A DNA stretch of 64,000 nucleotides from Dissulfuribacter thermophilus. Its GTDB lineage: Bacteria > Desulfobacterota > Dissulfuribacteria > Dissulfuribacterales > Dissulfuribacteraceae. Position numbers and translations under genes: made by a program. The stretch lies in NCBI RefSeq assembly GCF_001687335.1, contig NZ_MAGO01000004.1, positions 1 through 64,000 on the forward strand. The letters are read 5' to 3'. This document shows positions 1 through 9,604 of the stretch, in pieces (the stretch's first letter is position 1; each line of letters starts with the position of its first letter). The notes beneath the pieces were generated by a model. That model was not told the DNA's origin and searched no databases. It was given only the letters and a program-made list of their open reading frames with translations.

Positions 1-2
1 TA

Positions 3-446
3 GTCATTGAAGATGTCTTAAAAAGCGAATTGAAATTTTGGATCTCAGATCTATTTTTCAAACACAATGTAAAAAAAGAGATTCATTTAAAAGAAAGCAG
101 AAATCTTGTAATGACCAATTTACCACTATTTCTGGATCTAATTGACTCCGTCTTTGCAATACAGATAACGATGTTAAAGGAGTCAGAGGATACCTCTCAC
201 ATCTTTAAATTAGTGGAAGCTGATGAGGATCAAGACAAAATTATCCTATTATTCGACCGTACAGGGCCTGATTTCATAAAAAAAGACGGGGCTCCAGACT
301 TTGAAGATTTCAAAGAATCTGATTTTCTTATTTTATGTTACGATGTACTTCATGATTCGGCAAAGAAATTAAATTGTAATACAATATTAGAAGACAAGGC
401 CATAAAACTGGAAGTGCCCCGCAAGGCCTCTGATACAGAGGTGTAA
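3..446 (+). CDS. Hypothetical protein, 5' end outside the window
   Basis: The reading frame is open from the first bases of the window, so this is probably the C-terminal part (about 147 residues) of a longer protein. A TTG at position 30 could be a start, but nothing resembling a ribosome binding site is visible. The product is acidic, lysine-rich and soluble, with no membrane segment, signal peptide or cysteine motif. Alternating hydrophobic stretches (for example IILLFDRTG and FLILCYDVL) suggest a beta-rich fold. I do not recognise the family. It is on the opposite strand from and convergent with the formate dehydrogenase gene, and the two are separated by an inverted-repeat element. Confidence 0.55.
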   Translation, partial: VIEDVLKSELKFWISDLFFKHNVKKEIHLKESRNLVMTNLPLFLDLIDSVFAIQITMLKESEDTSHIFKLVEADEDQDKIILLFDRTGPDFIKKDGAPDFEDFKESDFLILCYDVLHDSAKKLNCNTILEDKAIKLEVPRKASDTEV

Positions 447-500
447 CTAATACGGGGCACAACATTTTACAAATATATTGGGATGCATAATTTCCAATTT

Positions 501-602
501 GTAAGCGTTCACAAAGGGTCGCATATGGAAGGTGCAAAATCGTCCTCCCTTATATCCACGCACCAAACAACAATCCATTTGCGATACCAAGTGAACGCTT
601 AC
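501..602. repeat. 102-bp element bounded by a perfect 12-bp inverted repeat
   Basis: GTAAGCGTTCAC at the left end is exactly reverse-complemented as GTGAACGCTTAC at the right end, with 78 bp between. It lies in the 164-bp gap between two convergent genes. No T-tract follows either arm, so it is not a simple intrinsic terminator. It is more like a REP/MITE-type element or a long-range hairpin. No other copy of the 12-mer was noticed in this window. Confidence 0.55.
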
Positions 603-610
603 CATTCCTT

Positions 611-3600
611 TTAAACAGGCTCAACCCTCACAGCACACACCTTGTACTCCGGAGTCAAGGTCTTAACGTCTAGACCAGGACTGGTGAGGAGGTTTGTGAG
701 GGCATCTTCGTAGTGAAAACTCATAAATACAGAGCCTGGTCTGCTCTTATCCGTAACTTTGGCACGAACTGCCACCTCTCCTCGCCTGGAGATGACTCGA
801 ACCATTGCCCCATCTTTTACGTTGAGGCGGATGGCATCATCAGGATGGATCTCCACCTCCTCATATGGGGCAATCTTATCAAAGGCCCGTGCCCTACGGG
901 TCATTGAGCCATTGTTATAGTGCTCAAGTCTTCTACCAGTGATTAGAACCAGCGGATAATCACGGTCTGCATCCTCCTCAGGCATTATGAAATCCACAAT
1001 CTGGAGGTGTCCCTTGCCCTTTGGAAACGACTTTTGATGAAGTAGCGGGGTCCCTGGATGACCCTTTTCCGGACATGGCCAGACCTTTCCGCTATCGTCA
1101 ATATCTTCATAGGAGATCCCTGCATAAGGAGGTGTGAGTTTCGCTATCTCCTCCATAATCTCACTGGGATGACTGTATTCCATTGGATAGCCCATAGCTG
1201 TGGCAAGCTTTGATACAATCTGCCAATCTGGCAGGGCTTCTCCTGGAGGCTCGACCACCTTTCTTATCCTTCTCACTCTACGCTCACCACTTGTAAATGT
1301 GCCATCCTTTTCGTAGAAGCAGGCGCTAGGCAACACAACGTGTGCGAACTCCGCCGTCTTCGTGAGGAACAGGTCTTGATAGACCAAAAAGTCCAAAGAA
1401 CTCAATGCATTGTGAATAAAACCCACATTTCCCTGAGTCTGAGCAGGATCATATCCGATGCAATAGAGAGCCTTGAACTTACCCTGCAAAGCCATCTCAT
1501 ACATCTCTGGTTCCAACAGTCCTGGAGTGGTTGGAAGCTCTGAGACGTTCCAGGCCGTGGCAAAACGTTTTAATGCCTCCACATCATCGGTGTGCTGATA
1601 CCCAGGAAGACTATATGGAAGGGTCCCCATATCGCATGCGCCCTGGACATTGTTCTGGCCTCTAAGTGGGTTGATCCCAGTGCCAGGTCTTCCAACCTGG
1701 CCAGTTGCCAGTACAAGATTTGCAAGGGCCATGACGCCATGGGTGCCTCCTTTATGCTCCGCTACCCCAAGACCATATAAAATCAACGATCTTGGAGATT
1801 GGGCATATATCCTTGCTGCCTGTTCGATCTGCTCTTTGGGCACGCCTGTTATCTGCGAAACACGTTCAGGTGGATAGTCCTTGATGAACTCGATGACTCG
1901 ATCAAGCCCTTCTACCCTTTCAGCAATAAAGTCTCTATTCTCGAGTCCCTGTTCAAATATGCTATAGAGAATACTGTTTAAAAGAGGAATGTTGGTTCCA
2001 GGTTTGAGCCTCAACCACAACCCTTCAGATTGAGCCTCAGCAATCGCAGCCACATCCGTACGTCGCGGATCGATCACAATGAGCTTAACCCCTCTTTTGG
2101 CAGCCTCCTTTATCTTTAAACCTACTATGGGATGGGCCTCTGTGGTATTTGATCCGCATATCAGGAGACAATCGGTCTCAGGTATTTGGGCAAAGGGTGT
2201 TGTTGCAGCACCGCTTCCAAGTGTGGTCGCGAGACCCGCGACCGAAGGAGCGTGTCAGACCCGCGCACAATTGTCTACGTTATTCGTACCTAGGACCGCC
2301 CTGGCAAATTTTTGGAATAAAAAGTTTTCCTCATTGGTGCACCGCGAAGATGCCAGTACACCAATACTGTCACTGCCGTGATTTCGAATAATATCGGAAA
2401 AGCGCTTTGCTATGTAATCCAGGGCCTGATCCCATGAGACCTCTTTAAATGGTTCGTCTATACTGTCTCTAATGAGTGGACGTTTGAGGCGATCTTCGTG
2501 ATTGTAAAAAGTAAAGCCAAATCGTCCCTTTACACAGAGGTCTCCGTAATTTGGTGGTGTATTGTAATCGGCCTTAATTTCAAGGATAGCACCGAGATTG
2601 GCAACAACATCTACGCTGCATCCTGTTCCACAGTAGGTACATACGCTCTTGACCGGCTTTATCTGTTCTGGCCAAAGTGGGACCTTCAGGCCCTTCTTTG
2701 ATAGGGCACCAGTAGGACAGGCATCTACACATGCCCCACAGGATACGCAATTATCTTTGAATCTGATCTCTATATTCTGGAGCCTTCCTGACTGGCCATC
2801 TTCATCAAAATTCAGATAAAGCGCATCGTATTTACAGCTCCTCTCACACCTTGAACACCCAACGCACTTATTTGGATCAACGACAATGAATGGATGTGAA
2901 TCATCAATTTTATACTCGAGCCTCTTGGGAGACTTGGCTGCATTGACCTTGTGATCCACACAAAGTTCTCTATACGTACACTTGGCAAGCCCATGGCATC
3001 CGCATTCAAGACACCGTGATGCCTCTTTTTTGGCCATCTCTTCTGTAAGGCCAAGTTCGATTTCAAAAAAGTCACCAATGCGTCTTTCAGGCGGACGTTC
3101 AGGCATGGATTGGGCCAGGCTCACTGTAAAACCATCATAGTTGTGCATATCGACGTCTTCAAAGCGCTTACCCTTGGTAAAATTAAATCTCGGCTCAGAT
3201 ATACCTGTCTTTTCCCCAACCATGTACTCATGCATGGCCTCTGCAGCGCGCCTTCCTGCTGCAACCGCCTGAATAACAGTCCTTGGCCCGCTTGCACAGT
3301 CACCCCCGGCAAAAATCCCTGGGATATTCGTAGCCATGGTGCTGGGATTGGACTTTATTGTCTTTTTGGGGCTCAATTTCAATTTTGCTTCCAGGTCACC
3401 AAAGGTGGAAATGGTGTCGTCACCCTCCTGACCCAGTGCTGAGATCACTGCATCCCCTTCCCACACGAGCCTGGAGCCTGGCATGGGAACAGGAAAACGT
3501 CTGCCCCTCTCATCTGGCTCTCCAAGGACCGTCCTGGCCATTATGACCTTCACCTTACCATTGTCCATGCGCTCAATAGACAGAGGCGTGGCCATGAGGA

Positions 3601-4723
3601 AGAGCTGTACCCCCTCCTTTTCTGCCTCTTCCACATCGCGCTGCTGGGCCGGCATCTCCACTCGGCTCCTCTCGTACACCACTGTAACATCCCTTACACC
3701 AAGACGCCTTGCTGAACGCGCGGCATCCACTGCCACATCTCCACCACCGATTACGAGGACCTTTGAACCGAGAGAGATTTGCCTGCCGAGATTGATCTTT
3801 TTCAAGAGCTCAAGGCCATCTACGGCAAACTCTCCGCCCTTGATCGAAAGTGATCTTTGCTTCGAGAGCCCAACCGCAATAAATATAGAATCAAAACCCT
3901 GATCTTTGAGGTCACTTAGGGTAAAATCATCTCCCCATCGCCTTCCAACCTTTACATGCACCCCCAGATCCAAGATATTCTGTATCTCTTGTTCCACTAC
4001 CTTGGTGGGGAGCTTGTAGTTTGGAATCCCGTATCTCAGGAGCCCACCGAGTTCCTTTTCTGCCTCGAAGATGGTTACGTCATGGCCGAGCTTTCTCAAA
4101 AAATAAGCGCAGCTAAGACCAGCGGGTCCACCACCAATAATGGCTGCACGTTTGCCTGTGGATTCCCCTGGCCGTTCTTTCAAACCACCTTTGGCCTGAA
4201 CGTAATCTGCCACGAACCTCTTGAGGTGATTTATGCTAATGGGCTCATCCAACAGGACACGCCTACACCTAGTCTCACAAAATCTCGGGCACACCCTCCC
4301 CACAGAGAGCGGCAGGGGATTCTTCTCCTTAATGAGCCTCAGTGCTGCCTCGTATTCCCCTGATGCCACGAGATTCACATAACCCTGAACATTAATTCCA
4401 CCAGGACATGTGAGATTGCATGGCGCCCTGCAATCTCCATAGTGGGTCTGTGCAAGGGTCTCCAGTCTCTGCTTCCGAAAGGCGTCCAAATCCTTGGAGT
4501 GGGCCACTATTACCATTCCATCTTCAACCTCTGTTTTACAGGCCCTGACTCTGCCCTTGCCTTCGACTTCAACCATACAAAGAAGGCAAGGCCTTTTCGG
4601 TTCCACCCCACCTGGCATATTACATAGGTGCGGGATCTTGATCCCTGCACTGTTGGCTGCCTCCAGAATGGTATTACCTTTGGTCGCCTTGATCTCAGAA
4701 TTATCGATCGTAAGTGTAACCAT
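611..4723 (-). CDS. fdhA: Selenocysteine-containing formate dehydrogenase with fused 2Fe-2S, GltD-like FAD and ferredoxin modules
   Basis: 1370 residues if the in-frame TGA at 2255-2257 is read as Sec823; all coordinates here include it. Order of modules: NuoG-like 2Fe-2S domain (about 1-80); a GltD-like FAD/NAD(P)H domain (about 130-560) with two GxGxxG nucleotide motifs (IIGGGPAGLSCAY, VIGGGDVAVDAAR); a Cys-rich segment and two 4Fe-4S motifs (CVGCSRCERSC, CVSCGACVDAC); then the molybdopterin catalytic domain starting with CTYCGTGCSVDVV. The TGA sits in NCARV-U-HAPSVAGLA, the canonical active-site position of Sec-type formate dehydrogenases, and the frame continues uninterrupted to the C terminus. 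Its likely role is interconversion of formate and CO2 at the first step of the methyl branch, with NAD(P)H as electron partner through the fused flavin domain (inferred). It stands alone, 318 bp after acsE. Confidence 0.93.
2225..2243 (-). promoter_or_regulatory. Bacterial SECIS hairpin of fdhA
   Basis: On the coding strand GGTCGCG-GGTCT-CGCGACC forms a perfect 7-bp stem with a five-base loop. It begins 11 bases after the TGA at 2255-2257. The GGUCU loop sequence matches the known apical loop of the Escherichia coli fdhF SECIS. This supports SelB-dependent recoding of the TGA. Confidence 0.88.
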
Positions 4724-5041
4724 GTGGTCTACGCCCCTTTTGTCACTTTTTTCTGTATCTATTTACACCCTAAATGCTGCAATTAGCGAGTTTGCCCAAG
4801 ATACGAGGAGCGAGGGGCAAAGACGTACTCAGGTACTTCGAGCCCCGAGCGACAAAGTAGATTGGGCAAAATCGCCAATCCCGAAGGGCGGCAAAAGGAG
4901 GCAAAAACACAAAATATGGATTCACCCAAAAAATAAATTTAGTGAAGAGCCAGATGTTAGCTAACACTCTATAAAATCGTAAATAAATCATTTTTGCTCC
5001 CTTTTGCCGTGCAGGATTTAGGTTACAGAAAAATCACTATA
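4724..5041. other. 318-bp gap between acsE and fdhA
   Basis: No gene is visible here. The stretch holds the 80-bp palindromic element at 4791-4870. Next to it is a second small hairpin of CGCC/GGCG with an inner CCC-GAA-GGG, around 4873-4890. On the minus strand the 70 bases before fdhA are A-rich and end in GGGG about ten bases before the ATG, a plausible ribosome binding site. No convincing sigma-70 promoter was found by eye. Confidence 0.5.
4791..4870. repeat. 80-bp nested palindromic element
   Basis: The ends are perfect inverted repeats TTTGCCCAA and TTGGGCAAA. Inside are GGGGC/GCCCC arms and a central GTAC-TCAG-GTAC hairpin, so the whole segment can fold into one imperfect rod. It could act as a REP-like element, a processing or termination structure between acsE and fdhA, or a structured RNA. 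The sequence alone does not decide. Confidence 0.5.
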
Positions 5042-5932
5042 CTAGAGTTCAAGCCATGACTCGGAAAATACTGTCTTACCCATGAGTACACGAGTTGTCT
5101 TGTAGTATTCGAGCTCTTTTGGCGAAAGATCATCAGGATTTGGTTCATTGCCGTCCATGATATCATGGACGAGTTTTACGAGTTCCGGCCTCTGGCCGTG
5201 TGCGAGCTCCACAAGCTCCTGATCATAAGTATCGACAATGGCAGACCAGATACCATACTTCATAAGCATGGCGAGATAGGCACGGTTTAGATATGGCCTC
5301 TTTTCATGGGAGACACCGTTTGAGACATTTGAAAGGCCAACTGTAGATTTTGCTCCTGGAGCGATTTCCGGAAGCATTGCCATAAACTCAAGCCCACTCA
5401 TCACCTGATCTGAGCCAAGGGTTATTGGAGTAGCAATAGGGTCGATTAATATCTTTTCATTAGGAATACCTGCCTCGTTCATTGCCATAACCAGATCAAC
5501 AGTCATGGCAGCACGCTCATTGGCGTCCCTTGGCATTCCATCAACGCCCCAGAGTAGGCCTACTACATAACAGCCAGCCTCTGCAGCCACTGGAATGAGC
5601 TTTTTCATTCTTTCGGGCTGCAGCGATATGGAATTCATGAGGTGTATCTCTGGGTTTTTGGCTGCCTTGATCCCTGCTATGAGGGCATCTGCATTAGTGG
5701 TATCCAGTGAAAGGGGGCAATCCGTAACGTTTTCTACCACCTTAACGATCCATGGCATGAGGTCTGTCCCGTCTTTTCTTGCAGGACCAATGTTCAAGTC
5801 CAAAAAGTCCGCTCCGTCCCTGACCTCTTCGTTGGCCATTACCTCGATTGGGACAGGGTTCCTTTCCTTCATAGCGGCCCCTGTCCGCTTACCCATTATA
5901 TTGATGCTCTCTGCTATACACTGGACGTACAT
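5042..5932 (-). CDS. acsE: Methyltetrahydrofolate:corrinoid/iron-sulfur protein methyltransferase
   Basis: Transfers the methyl group from methyl-THF to Co(I) of the corrinoid iron-sulfur protein (AcsC/AcsD). The 296-residue product has the pterin-binding TIM-barrel signature: GADFLDLNIGPAR near the N terminus, LSLDTTNADALIAG, and ILIDPIATP later. I start it at the ATG whose upstream GGAGGAAA lies eight bases away. An ATG 36 bases further upstream has no such site and would add only 12 residues. The family is usually about 260 residues, so a C-terminal extension of about 30 is present. It is the last gene of the acs run, 40 bp after acsC. Confidence 0.93.
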   Translation of the reverse strand: MYVQCIAESINIMGKRTGAAMKERNPVPIEVMANEEVRDGADFLDLNIGPARKDGTDLMPWIVKVVENVTDCPLSLDTTNADALIAGIKAAKNPEIHLMNSISLQPERMKKLIPVAAEAGCYVVGLLWGVDGMPRDANERAAMTVDLVMAMNEAGIPNEKILIDPIATPITLGSDQVMSGLEFMAMLPEIAPGAKSTVGLSNVSNGVSHEKRPYLNRAYLAMLMKYGIWSAIVDTYDQELVELAHGQRPELVKLVHDIMDGNEPNPDDLSPKELEYYKTTRVLMGKTVFSESWLEL

Positions 5933-5972
5933 TACGCTCTTTCCTCCTCGTAAAGTTCCAACTTGCATATAA

Positions 5973-7322
5973 TTAAGAGGCCTTCCAGTCCCTCAAGAAT
6001 GCGGGTAAATGGCTTGCTTCCCTCGGACCAACTGTAATAGTCCAGCCTGGAAGTTCGTCTTCCAGTTCACCCTTCATGCCTGCGAGGTAGCCTGGAATAA
6101 TGAGGTTTCTGTGTTTTACCTTGTCTTCAATCCCGCTCTTCTTGACAAAGGAGCCGATGAGATCCGCACTAAATTTTCCTGCTGCCCATGCAGTCAAGAC
6201 TGAAAGCCCTTCAGTATCTTTAATGAGGAGCCATGATGGCACCTTGCTACCTTCAACCTCCCCTGAGACAATGAAGTAAGTGAGAGAAAAGTTACAGGTA
6301 ATGAGGACAGGAGAATTTTCATCTGGACCATTTATTGGATAGATGTCTTCTTGAACCACCATGGGCCTCTGTGGGTCAGTGAAGATATTAAGCCTTTCAA
6401 GGAGGAGCGGAAATAGCGTATCTCCTCTGAGATCAGAAAGTACTGTTATGCCTGCGTACTTACATACGAGTACCGATGTAATCATTGCCTCTACCAGAGG
6501 ATCATCTGCCATCTCGCAGGGCAAGGTAATAGATGGGAATCCAAGGGGCTTATACTTATGATTGATGGCTGCCCGCCTCATGACTACCTGGTCTTCCAAT
6601 GCTCCCTTGAGTGTCCTTGCCCCAGTATCTAAAACGAGGTCCTTGAGGCCCTTTTCCTGAAGGGTTTCTGAGAGTTTTGCAGTCTCTCCAATAGTCTCAC
6701 CCTTTACTGCAAGTGGACAGCCGGTCTCTTTTGCGATCTCAGCCATTTGCTCGAGATTGTCCTTGGTGGCTGCATACAGAAGTGGCTTGTGTTCCCCAAG
6801 GATCTCTGCTCCTTCTTTCAATGCCCCTGGATCTTCACTCATAAGGATAAGTGGGGCTGTCGACGCTTCTTCCCTCACTTTCTTAATGAGTCCAATAAAG
6901 GCGTCTTTGTTTCCGGCATCCTTGATGGCTATGAGATCTGCCTTAAGAGTCAGCCCAACACGTTCATACTTGAGGCTATTAAAACTGGATATTTTTGCGT
7001 TGACCTCTTCGTCACTCATGTCTGATGACACAAGGACTGCAAAACCTGTTGGATTTTCAAAACGTTTCTCATGCCTGAAAAGGCAGGTCTCACCACCAAA
7101 TTTGAAGGTATTGTCTCCTGAACCAATGGTAATGGTCCTTATAGGAGGGGCGGATGCCTCACCCACCTTTTCCTTAACCTCATCTGAAACATAAGGACAC
7201 TTTCCAATGTCCTCTTGGCCTGCTGCAACCTTCATGGCAAATGCAAGGCATGTTGGCACATCGCACTCGCCACAGTTCTTCTTTGGAAGCATCTTCAGGA
7301 TCTCTATCCCAGTAAGAGCCAT
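5973..7322 (-). CDS. acsC: Corrinoid/iron-sulfur protein large (gamma) subunit
   Basis: Carries the cobamide and a 4Fe-4S cluster that shuttle the methyl group from AcsE to acetyl-CoA synthase. The N-terminal cluster motif is clear: KKNCGECDVPTCLAFA followed by a Cys about 20 residues later (IGKCPY). The central TIM barrel and C-terminal cobamide-binding domain follow. At 449 residues it matches the usual length. It lies between acsB and acsE, spaced for co-transcription. Its normal partner AcsD is not a separate gene here but the C-terminal third of the MetF fusion upstream. Confidence 0.94.
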   Translation of the reverse strand: MALTGIEILKMLPKKNCGECDVPTCLAFAMKVAAGQEDIGKCPYVSDEVKEKVGEASAPPIRTITIGSGDNTFKFGGETCLFRHEKRFENPTGFAVLVSSDMSDEEVNAKISSFNSLKYERVGLTLKADLIAIKDAGNKDAFIGLIKKVREEASTAPLILMSEDPGALKEGAEILGEHKPLLYAATKDNLEQMAEIAKETGCPLAVKGETIGETAKLSETLQEKGLKDLVLDTGARTLKGALEDQVVMRRAAINHKYKPLGFPSITLPCEMADDPLVEAMITSVLVCKYAGITVLSDLRGDTLFPLLLERLNIFTDPQRPMVVQEDIYPINGPDENSPVLITCNFSLTYFIVSGEVEGSKVPSWLLIKDTEGLSVLTAWAAGKFSADLIGSFVKKSGIEDKVKHRNLIIPGYLAGMKGELEDELPGWTITVGPREASHLPAFLRDWKAS

Positions 7323-7367
7323 ATTACTATCCTCTCTTCCCGTTAATATTCATAAAAATCCATTAAC

Positions 7368-9575
7368 TTATACAGCGCTATCCATCTTAAGTGCTGGATG
7401 CCCCTTCTCCTGTAGGAACTTGAGGACCTCATCCTCAGTTGTTCCCACCTCTTCATCTGCAATCATGTCCAGAAGATCTGGCACACCTTCTTCCTCTGCC
7501 CTCTGCTGGAGCCTGTCTCTCAATTCCTCTTTTAGCATCTTTGGCATCCATACAACGCGCTTTAATCCACCTTCAGCCTTCATGAATTTCCTACTACAAA
7601 TGTAGTGCTTTGAGACACCTAGGAATCCGGGTGTAACCTGTCCACCTCCAACCATACCTGCAAGAGTGGAGAACTTCATTCCACTGGGGGTCATGCCAAG
7701 GTAATCTCTGTTTACGATCATGATACCATTGCACATTGGAAGCATGGTAGCAATACACTCAAAGCATCCACAAGCTGTCATGGGATCCACCATGAGACTG
7801 TAGGCGCTTACCCTTTCCACCTTTCCACGGGATGCCTGTTTTACGAATTCATTCACTCCAGTCCACTGACCAAGGTTTTCATCAATACATTCACCCTTTT
7901 GAATAGGCTGGTTTGGACCGGTTGGATTTATCTCATAGGAGGCCTTTCCATCGAGCCAGTTGTATGCGCCACACATACCCACTCTCTCTGGAGTAATGAC
8001 ACAGACGTGTGTTGGCGCAAAGGACTGGCAGAGCGTACAAGAATAGAATACGTCCTCAGACTCGTCTGTCATAGAGCCAAGACGCTCGTCCCTTGCTGCA
8101 TACACCTGTTTTGCAAGCTCTAGGATCTCCTTGACCTTCTCTTCCTCTGTAAAAATCTTTACCTGGACCTTGTCTAGTATTGCACCAAAATCTTGATGTA
8201 ACTTTGCATGGAGGATCTTTCCTATGTGCTCGAACTTGAATCCCTTTTCTATGGCACTCTTTCCAACCCTCAGCCACATGATGTTCCTTTGCCCTATGTG
8301 CATTATTCCCTGGGCATAGTTAATCAGGTGATGGAACTGGCGTTCAAGGATTGGCTCAAAGTCGGATTGCATCTGACGTCCTGCCACCTCTACCAATATT
8401 GCAAATGGAAGCTTTGCGCCTGGCTCGACGTCTGTCATCTCAGGCCCTTCCACTGTCACCAGGCCGTCCTGTACCTCGTCCATCTCTCTAGAAATGAGGA
8501 GTTCTACACCGATGGTCCTTCCTCCACCACATTCCAGATATAGATCGTCCTTTCTAACTCTCTCACCCTCGAAGGCAGGACCATAGGCAACAGGTACATC
8601 CACTTTGCTCACTGTTACCTTGAGTCCCCTCACCTCAATGGCCTTCTGAACGATCTCCTCATGTGGGACCTTGCTCACAACGTGCTCATATGTACAGATA
8701 CCAGTTGGGAGTATCTCAGGAATGTCCCAATCAGATATGGTGGGGAAGCCCCAGTTTATGGCACCTGCAGCATTTGCATACCACTCATCGGATACAGGGC
8801 CAAAGGCCATTACAAATGCAAATGTCCTGTCTTTGTTATAGATAAGATTACCCTTATAGTCGCCTGGTTTTATGCCTCCAAAGGCAAGGGCGACCCTACA
8901 TGCAAAGCCAAGGGCAAAAACGGCTGAAGTATAGGTTGGTCCAAAGGGGACAAGACGTGTAGACCATCCCATCTGGACGTTTTGCTTTTTCAACTGGTCA
9001 GGCATGCTGACCCCATCTGTCTGATCATGCATAAATATGTAGAGATTCTTTTCCTGGAGTTCGAGGGCAATCTTTGCAGCCATCTCTGGATCTGGAGGGG
9101 TACCCAAAATCGCCGCAAATCCTGGTGCAGTTCCATCCACGAACTCTACGCCGCGCTTTCTGAAGATGATATCGTCTGCTGCGCCGAGCCAGATCTGGTC
9201 ATCAGATGGAGGATCCTCTGTCTTGGTATAAAAATTGGGCTCATCAATATAGCGGATTGCTTCATACATCTCCTCTGCAAAGAGGGTAGCCATTCCAGCA
9301 TCAAGGGCTGGGGCAAGGTATGGAAGCCACATTGAGTCACTTACCGGTGGAGGAAGGAGCTTTCTACACTCCTGAAAGATCTCCTTCATATCCCCGAGCT
9401 TTTGGACCTTGGCCCCAAGCATACTATATATAATTGGGAGGAAATAAGCAGTATTAGGAAACGAGACTTCTTGCTCAGGCCCATACTTTTTCAGGGCCTC
9501 CTCGTACTTTTCCTCGGCCATGTCCACAATCTTATGTGCTCCCCTTATTGCTGCTGAACAGATTATCTTAGACAT
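7368..9575 (-). CDS. acsB: Acetyl-CoA synthase (CODH/ACS beta subunit), bacterial type
   Basis: Condenses CO, the corrinoid-bound methyl group and CoA into acetyl-CoA at the Ni-Ni-4Fe-4S A-cluster. The cluster ligands are present: SCTLCQSFAPTHVCV, then RVGMCGAYNW, and the nickel-binding Cys-Gly-Cys in MTACGCFECI. Length is 735 residues, close to the roughly 730 of the bacterial enzyme, with the N-terminal CODH-contact domain present (the archaeal form lacks it). It lies 29 bp after the metF-acsD fusion gene and 45 bp before acsC. Confidence 0.96.
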   Translation of the reverse strand: MSKIICSAAIRGAHKIVDMAEEKYEEALKKYGPEQEVSFPNTAYFLPIIYSMLGAKVQKLGDMKEIFQECRKLLPPPVSDSMWLPYLAPALDAGMATLFAEEMYEAIRYIDEPNFYTKTEDPPSDDQIWLGAADDIIFRKRGVEFVDGTAPGFAAILGTPPDPEMAAKIALELQEKNLYIFMHDQTDGVSMPDQLKKQNVQMGWSTRLVPFGPTYTSAVFALGFACRVALAFGGIKPGDYKGNLIYNKDRTFAFVMAFGPVSDEWYANAAGAINWGFPTISDWDIPEILPTGICTYEHVVSKVPHEEIVQKAIEVRGLKVTVSKVDVPVAYGPAFEGERVRKDDLYLECGGGRTIGVELLISREMDEVQDGLVTVEGPEMTDVEPGAKLPFAILVEVAGRQMQSDFEPILERQFHHLINYAQGIMHIGQRNIMWLRVGKSAIEKGFKFEHIGKILHAKLHQDFGAILDKVQVKIFTEEEKVKEILELAKQVYAARDERLGSMTDESEDVFYSCTLCQSFAPTHVCVITPERVGMCGAYNWLDGKASYEINPTGPNQPIQKGECIDENLGQWTGVNEFVKQASRGKVERVSAYSLMVDPMTACGCFECIATMLPMCNGIMIVNRDYLGMTPSGMKFSTLAGMVGGGQVTPGFLGVSKHYICSRKFMKAEGGLKRVVWMPKMLKEELRDRLQQRAEEEGVPDLLDMIADEEVGTTEDEVLKFLQEKGHPALKMDSAV

Positions 9576-9604
9576 AGGTCTATCTCACCTCTCTTTTATT
9601 TTAA

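Noticed and set aside
2079-2260. fdhA as two genes or a frameshifted pseudogene
   Set aside because: The two parts are in the same frame, separated only by TGA at the family's Sec position, with a SECIS hairpin and selB present.
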